Source: Chelonoidis abingdonii
Taxonomy: Eukaryota; Chordata; Testudines; Testudinidae
DNA: 64,000 nt
Reading direction: 5' to 3'
NCBI RefSeq assembly: GCF_003597395.2
Contig: NC_133772.1
Coordinates: 140,789,998-140,853,997, forward strand
In this document: piece by piece, positions 59,480 through 64,000 of the stretch
Position numbering within the stretch: position 1 is the stretch's first letter
How the letters are laid out: the number at the start of each line of letters is the position of its first letter
The notes under the pieces: model-generated
Told to the model about the DNA's origin: nothing
Databases searched by the model: none
The model's input: the letters and a program-made list of their open reading frames with translations, nothing else
Program-made: the position numbers and the translations under genes

Positions 59480-59747
59480 AAAAAACAGCAAAGAGTCCTG
59501 TGGCACCTTATGGACTAAGAGACGTATTAGAGCATGAGCTTTCATCGGATGCATGTATAAATATGCAGGCAAGAATCAGTCTTGTCTGCATATTTATCCC
59601 TGCCTCTGGACACTTCCACTACATGCATCCGACGAAGTGGGTATTCACCCACGAAAGCTCATGCTCCAATATATCTGTCAGTCTATAAGGTGCCACAGGA
59701 CTCTGTTACTTTTTACAGATCCAGACTAACACGGCTACCCCTCTGAT
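59480..59747 (+). mobile_element. Hairpin retroposon, copy C (longest)
   Basis: Flanks AAGGAACACACT (59468-59479) and AAGGAATATACT (59748-59759) are a 12-bp duplication with two C/T differences. The left arm (59480-59555: ACAGCAAAGAGTCCTGTGGC through GCATGAGCTTTC and ATCGGATGCATG) is the inverse of the right arm (59622-59715), less about 20 nt. The centre (59556-59621) contains its own hairpin. The tail is ATCCAGACTAACACGGCTAC then CCCTCTGAT. It is 268 bp with no coding capacity and no poly-A. Confidence 0.9.
59557..59597. repeat. Inner hairpin of copy C
   Basis: ATAAATATGCAGGCAAGA (59557-59574) and TCTTGTCTGCATATTTAT (59580-59597) pair at 17 of 18 positions around the loop ATCAG, and the remaining pair is G:U in the RNA. 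Confidence 0.9.
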
Positions 59748-60017
59748 AAGGAATATACTGTACATTGAAATCCTGGCACTATTTATGGAAGAAGCACTAG
59801 TAGAAATAAAGATGGCAAGTGCATGCTGCCATTTTCTGTAGTTTTGTGGGTACTTTTATTCCTGAAATGTCTAATTTGTAGCATGTTATTGTGTTTTGTG
59901 AAATGACAGCAACAGTACAGTGCATGCTTTCAGTCTATGTTTTATCTAATATAAGGTTTCACTGACATACCAGGAACATGAGCCCTGGATTTTTGTAAAA
60001 CATGTTTAATTTTGACA

Positions 60018-60125
60018 AAGTCATAGATTTTAAGGCTAGAAGGGTCCATAATGAGCAAAAGTGAACTCTCACATAACAGAGACCATAGAATTTCACTCAG
60101 TGATTCCTGTATCAAGCCCATAAGG
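60018..60125 (-). mobile_element. Old CR1 3' end fragment
   Basis: GTCATAGATTTTAAGGCTAGAAGG and CAGAGACCATAGAATTTCAC are the reverse of an old CR1 3' end. Confidence 0.65.
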
Positions 60126-60706
60126 TTACCCAAAGGAGGATAAACTAAAAGAGGGTGGATTTTTCTTTGCAGACCAAAATTATTAACAACAAAATAGACA
60201 CTATTTGCTTGGACGACATTCACTTGAGAGCTTTTTTGCTACCCTCATTAATATGCTGTTAAGACAACTGAGATATTGAAAACACCGAGTGTGACAAACC
60301 AAATGGAAAGTCAGATAGTGACTGAATGTGAGGAAAAAGCTGTACTATGTTCTGAGAAATTGTGCCAGGGCCCAGTCTGGGAAGTTGCTGAGTGTTCTCA
60401 ACTCCCAGTGACTTAAACAGGAATTGAGCATGCTTAGCCCGGTGCAGGACCATGGACTAAGACATGCTGTAAATAGAGTGAGAGAGTTTGAGGTGAGAAG
60501 GCACCACTAGCTCATCTACAAGCCACCAACACTAAACCAAACAGCCAAAATGGGACCAAAGTACTACAACCCGCAGGAGACTACACAAGATCTCATGATC
60601 TTTGTGTGATACTTTTGTGCAACTAACAAAAAAAAAGACTTGTGTTGCTCTTGGTCAGTAAAAATACAGCCCCAAATTGTGCACACAGCCAGAAACTCAT
60701 CATGAT
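60126..60706. other. Unassigned sequence
   Basis: No gene or named repeat. Confidence 0.4.
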
Positions 60707-60708
60707 TA

Positions 60709-60835
60709 CACCTCTACCTCGATATAATACTGTCCTCAGTGAAACCACATTATACCTAACTTGTGCATCACCACTCCCCCAGAGCACTGCTTTACCGCAT
60801 TACATCTGAATTCGTGTTTTATCGGGGTAGAGGTG
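60709..60835. mobile_element. Mariner-like MITE with TA duplication
   Basis: The ends CACCTCTACCTCGATA and TATCGGGGTAGAGGTG are inverted repeats with one mismatch, each next to a TA (60707-60708 and 60836-60837). This matches Tc1/mariner-type insertion. It is 127 bp long, with no transposase. Confidence 0.8.
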
Positions 60836-60837
60836 TA

Positions 60838-62419
60838 TTTTTAATGTTGGCTGTCTGAAATTTAATTGCACTCAAGCTTTTTCTTTTTTAGTCGTTAGCA
60901 AAACCTACCACTTCTCTTTCCTCGGGAAGCTGCACCTGCATGCCAAGAATTGTCAGCTTCAATCAGAACTAAGTGAAAGGCTGTATTGTAAACATTCAAT
61001 AAGCTGGCAAATCACAGGCATCAAATACATTATGCTAATATACACGGGAAATGTTTTACTACTGCCAAGATCTCCAAATGGCTTATGTGAAGCAAAACAC
61101 TCAAAAACATTCTAAACAATTGGCTCATCTGATTGACCTCCCACCATCCTGTAAACATGTTCTCCTCAGAAGCTGCCTGAGGGTAGCAGGAGAAGAAAGG
61201 AACAGGTGGAAACATCCCCAATCACAGAACATGTTACACGACCGGTACAGGTCTGACCATTAGAATGGAAACTGAAGGGGGTTGAAGGAAACAACTGAGG
61301 AAGGATGAGTGGAACTGAGTGATGAGGTAAGAGACTGAAGGGAGAGAACTGGGAGGAGGAATGGGCAATTAATGGACTGTGGAGCGGGCTAGAATTAAGG
61401 GAGGATAATGCAGAGGAGGGTTAGAATTGCTGGGCTGTTGGTGGGAGGACTGATGTACTTGCTGGGGGAAAATGGATGAATTGTCGGGGAACTGATGGGA
61501 ACTGAAATCTTTTAAATGTATATTTTATGCATTTTTATCTTTGCTGGCTCATTGTCGGCTCCCCAATGTGGTGCCTGGGGCATGAAATGACACCATCTGG
61601 CCCTGCTCCCATGTCCAGTAGCACAGCCTGTCTGCTCAGCATGTCAGTAAATGGTCATTTTGTATTTCAGCATCACATGCTCCAAACAGACACCCACACT
61701 GCACTCTCTCATGGAGACTTTACACTTGTTTTTTTTGTTTTTTAATATAAAATGATGGTCACTCTCACTGCATATCTGTGGTTCTCCTCTACATGACTCT
61801 TCTTATGAACATACTGGACCAGAACCACAACTGGTGTAACTCTGCAAATCAATGTAGTTACCCCACCTCCTGATCCGATCCATTCGTTCCTAACCCTAAT
61901 TCAAACCTGTTAACAGCTGTCCACTGAGACCAATCCTAGACATTCTCTTTATTTCCCTCTGCTTGGAGAGTCTGGGTATGTCTGCACTGCAATCAGACAC
62001 CCACACTCAGACCTCGAAGTAAGGGGTTTAGAATATAGCCATACGTTATTATCCTGTAAATCCTGCCAAAGTATTCTTATATACCCACCCTCCAATCTGG
62101 ATTTCCAGATAACTGAAGTAGTCTGAGTGCAGTTTCAAAGCCTATGCATTCAAGAGACTAAAATACAAACTAAAATGGATTTGACCAGCCCAATCTCAAA
62201 GCTTTTAAGAGGTGACTCAGGACTTGCAGCTGAGGTTTGGAAGAGCTAATAGGATACTATCTGTATAAATGGCTAAACATCATCTTATACTGTGTAACAA
62301 GAGCTACAGTAGAATCCTTGAAACTGCCAAAAATCTAAAGCAAACACATTCTTTTGATATGTTAAATCTACAAGAACAAGAGATGCAGCAATCACTGCAT
62401 GGAGAGACTTCAGTATCTG
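60838..62419. other. Unassigned, one MITE fragment
   Basis: No gene is seen. GGGTATGTCTGCACTGCAAT at 61975-61994 matches the end of the outer MITE at 25147. The rest of that element is not clear. Confidence 0.4.
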
Positions 62420-64000
62420 CCATCTGAATGCTGGGCAGTGCACATAACGAGAAGTCTACAGTGCAGAGGAGCACATGGTTTGGACATCCCTTAGGTGAGG
62501 ATCTATTAAAAAAGAATCTCTATGTCCTAGTGAGGATGAGAAGATGGAAAATGATAAAATACAGACAGTGTCTGATCAGAAACAATCAACTAAAAAAGAG
62601 GCCCATTCAATTGCATTGTTTAATGGCAGACAGCTAAATGGAGACAAGTTTTTAAAGTGCTTGTATACCAGTGCTAGAAGTCTAAATAATTAGATGGGTA
62701 AACTAGAGTGCTTCGTTTTAAATGAGGATATTGATATAATAGGCATCAGAGAACTTGGTGGAACGAGGATAATCAATGGGACACAATAATACCAGGGTAC
62801 AAAATATAGTGGAAGGACAGAATAGATTGTGCTGGTGGGAGAGTGGCACTATATGTGAACGAAAACATAGAATCAAATGAAGTAAAAATCTTAAATGAAC
62901 AAACTGTACCAATGAATCTCTATGGATAGTAACCCCATGCTCTAATAATAAGAATATAGCAGTAGGGCTATATTACCAACCACCTGACCAGGATGGTGAT
63001 AGTGACTGTGAAATGCTCAGGGAGATTAGACAGGCTATAAAAATAAAAAACTCAATAATAATAATGGGGGTTTTCAACTATCCCCATATTGACTGGGTAC
63101 ATGCCACCTCAGGACCGGGTGCAGAGATAACATCTCTTGACACCTTAAATGACTGCTTCGTCATTTAACCCACCAGAGGAGAGGCAATTCTTGATTTACT
63201 CCTAAGTGGAGCACAGGATCTGGTCCAAGAGGTGAATATAGCTGGACCGCTTGGTAACAGTGACCATAATATAATTAAATTTAATATCCCTGTGGCAGGG
63301 AAAACACCACAGCAGCCCAACACTGTAGCATTTCATTTCAGAAAGGGGAACTACAGAAAAATGAGGAGGTTAGTTAAACAGAAATTAAAAGGTACAGTGC
63401 CAAAAGTGAAATCCCTGCAAGCTGCATGGAAACTTTTTAAAGACACACCATAATAGAGGCTCAACTTAAATGTATACCCCAAATTAAAAAAAAACATAGT
63501 AAGAGAACCAAAAAAAAGAGCCACTGTGGCTAAACAACAAAGTAAAAAGCAGTGAGAGGCAAAAAGGCATCCTTTAAAAAGTGGAAGTTAAATCCTAGTG
63601 AGGAAAATAGAAAAAAGGCATAAACTCTGGCAAATGAAGTGTAAAAAATATAATTAGGAAGGCCAAAAAAAAGAATTTGAAGAACAGCTAGCCAAAGACT
63701 CAAAAAGTAATAGCAAATTTTTTTTTTTTTTAAGTACATCAGAAGCAGGAAGCCTGCTAAACAACCAGTGGGGCCACTGGATGATCGAGTGCTAAAGGAG
63801 CACTCAAGGGATGATAAGGCCATTGTGGAGAAACTAAATGAATTCTTTGCATCGGTCTTCACATGGCTGAGGATGTGAGGGAGATTCCCAAACCTGAGCC
63901 ATTCTTTTTAGGTGACAAATCTGAGGAACTGTCCCAGATTGAGGTGTATCATTAGAGGAGGTTTTGGAACAAATTGAAAAATTAAACAGCAATAAGTCAC
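62420..64000 (+). mobile_element. CR1 LINE, runs off the window
   Basis: The copy shows the whole endonuclease region on the plus strand and enters the linker before the transcriptase at the right edge. The left limit is approximate, because sequence from about 62200 may be the end of ORF1 or unrelated. A T14 run at 63719-63732 interrupts the linker. Confidence 0.85.
62640..63450 (+). pseudogene. CR1 endonuclease, frame-broken
   Basis: In order and across frameshifts one reads YTSARSLN, DIDIIGI, IIPGYK, GGRVALYV-like, VGLYYQPPDQD, IMGVFNYPHIDW, AILDLLLS and GNSDHNIIKF. These are the blocks of the apurinic-type endonuclease. The usual metal-site aspartate of the GDFN block is replaced by valine (GVFN), while the SDH block is intact. 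The last part (63232-63453) is open for 73 codons. This domain would nick the target DNA, but the copy cannot make a working enzyme. Confidence 0.85.

Noticed and set aside
59480..59747. A foldback or MITE DNA transposon
   Set aside because: The inverted arms suggested it, but the 12-bp duplication, the one-sided tail and the truncated sibling copies fit retroposition better.
1..64000. CRISPR array, prokaryotic operons or phage genes
   Set aside because: No spaced direct repeats of that kind and no compact coding were found. All signals are those of vertebrate repeat-rich DNA.

Overview
The window looks like intergenic or intronic DNA from a vertebrate, most probably a turtle. There are no bacterial-style genes, operons, rRNAs or CRISPR arrays. 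Every long open reading frame I checked is either a broken retrotransposon fragment or a chance frame in repeat DNA. The turtle call rests on abundant CR1 LINE fragments, a tRNA-derived SINE whose 3' end is a CR1 tail, and several LTR and hAT-type families that I recognise from memory as common in turtle sequence. A crocodilian is the main alternative. I could not run a database search.

Layout. A degraded CR1 occupies 0.5-3.0 kb, followed by mostly unassigned sequence and a solo LTR with target duplications (7390-8016). A GC-rich 728-bp hAT-like element lies at 11905-12632, then the tRNA/CR1 SINE (14349-14498), an LTR-like repeat (15.26-16.26 kb) and a C/T-rich repeat (17.8-18.8 kb). A CR1 carrying two hAT MITEs spans 18.95-19.98 kb. 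A CR1 with a readable reverse transcriptase lies at 21.4-22.7 kb. A solo LTR sits inside an AT-rich repeat (23.2-24.2 kb), and a MITE is nested inside another MITE (25.14-25.70 kb). An old CR1-like copy hit by a retroposon covers 30.8-33.3 kb. The stretch 35-42.7 kb is a mosaic of AT-rich repeats, MITEs and LTR-like DNA plus two motif clusters that could be regulatory. A nearly complete but decayed CR1 lies at 47.2-50.0 kb. From 52 to 60 kb come more CR1 pieces, a second copy of the TAGGGTGACC MITE and several copies of a hairpin retroposon. A CR1 endonuclease region runs off the right edge (62.4-64.0 kb).

The most interesting item is a family of short retroposons (copies at 16652, 32136, 36871, 53505, 53712 and 59480). 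They share a fixed 3' tail, and the best-preserved copies begin with an inverted copy of their own body, so the RNA would fold into a long hairpin. Five of the six copies have 11-15 bp target-site duplications, which points to LINE-driven retroposition rather than a DNA transposon. At least six hAT-like MITE insertions have 8-bp duplications that can be read directly. Nothing here forms a pathway. The window is a record of repeated, nested transposon insertion.
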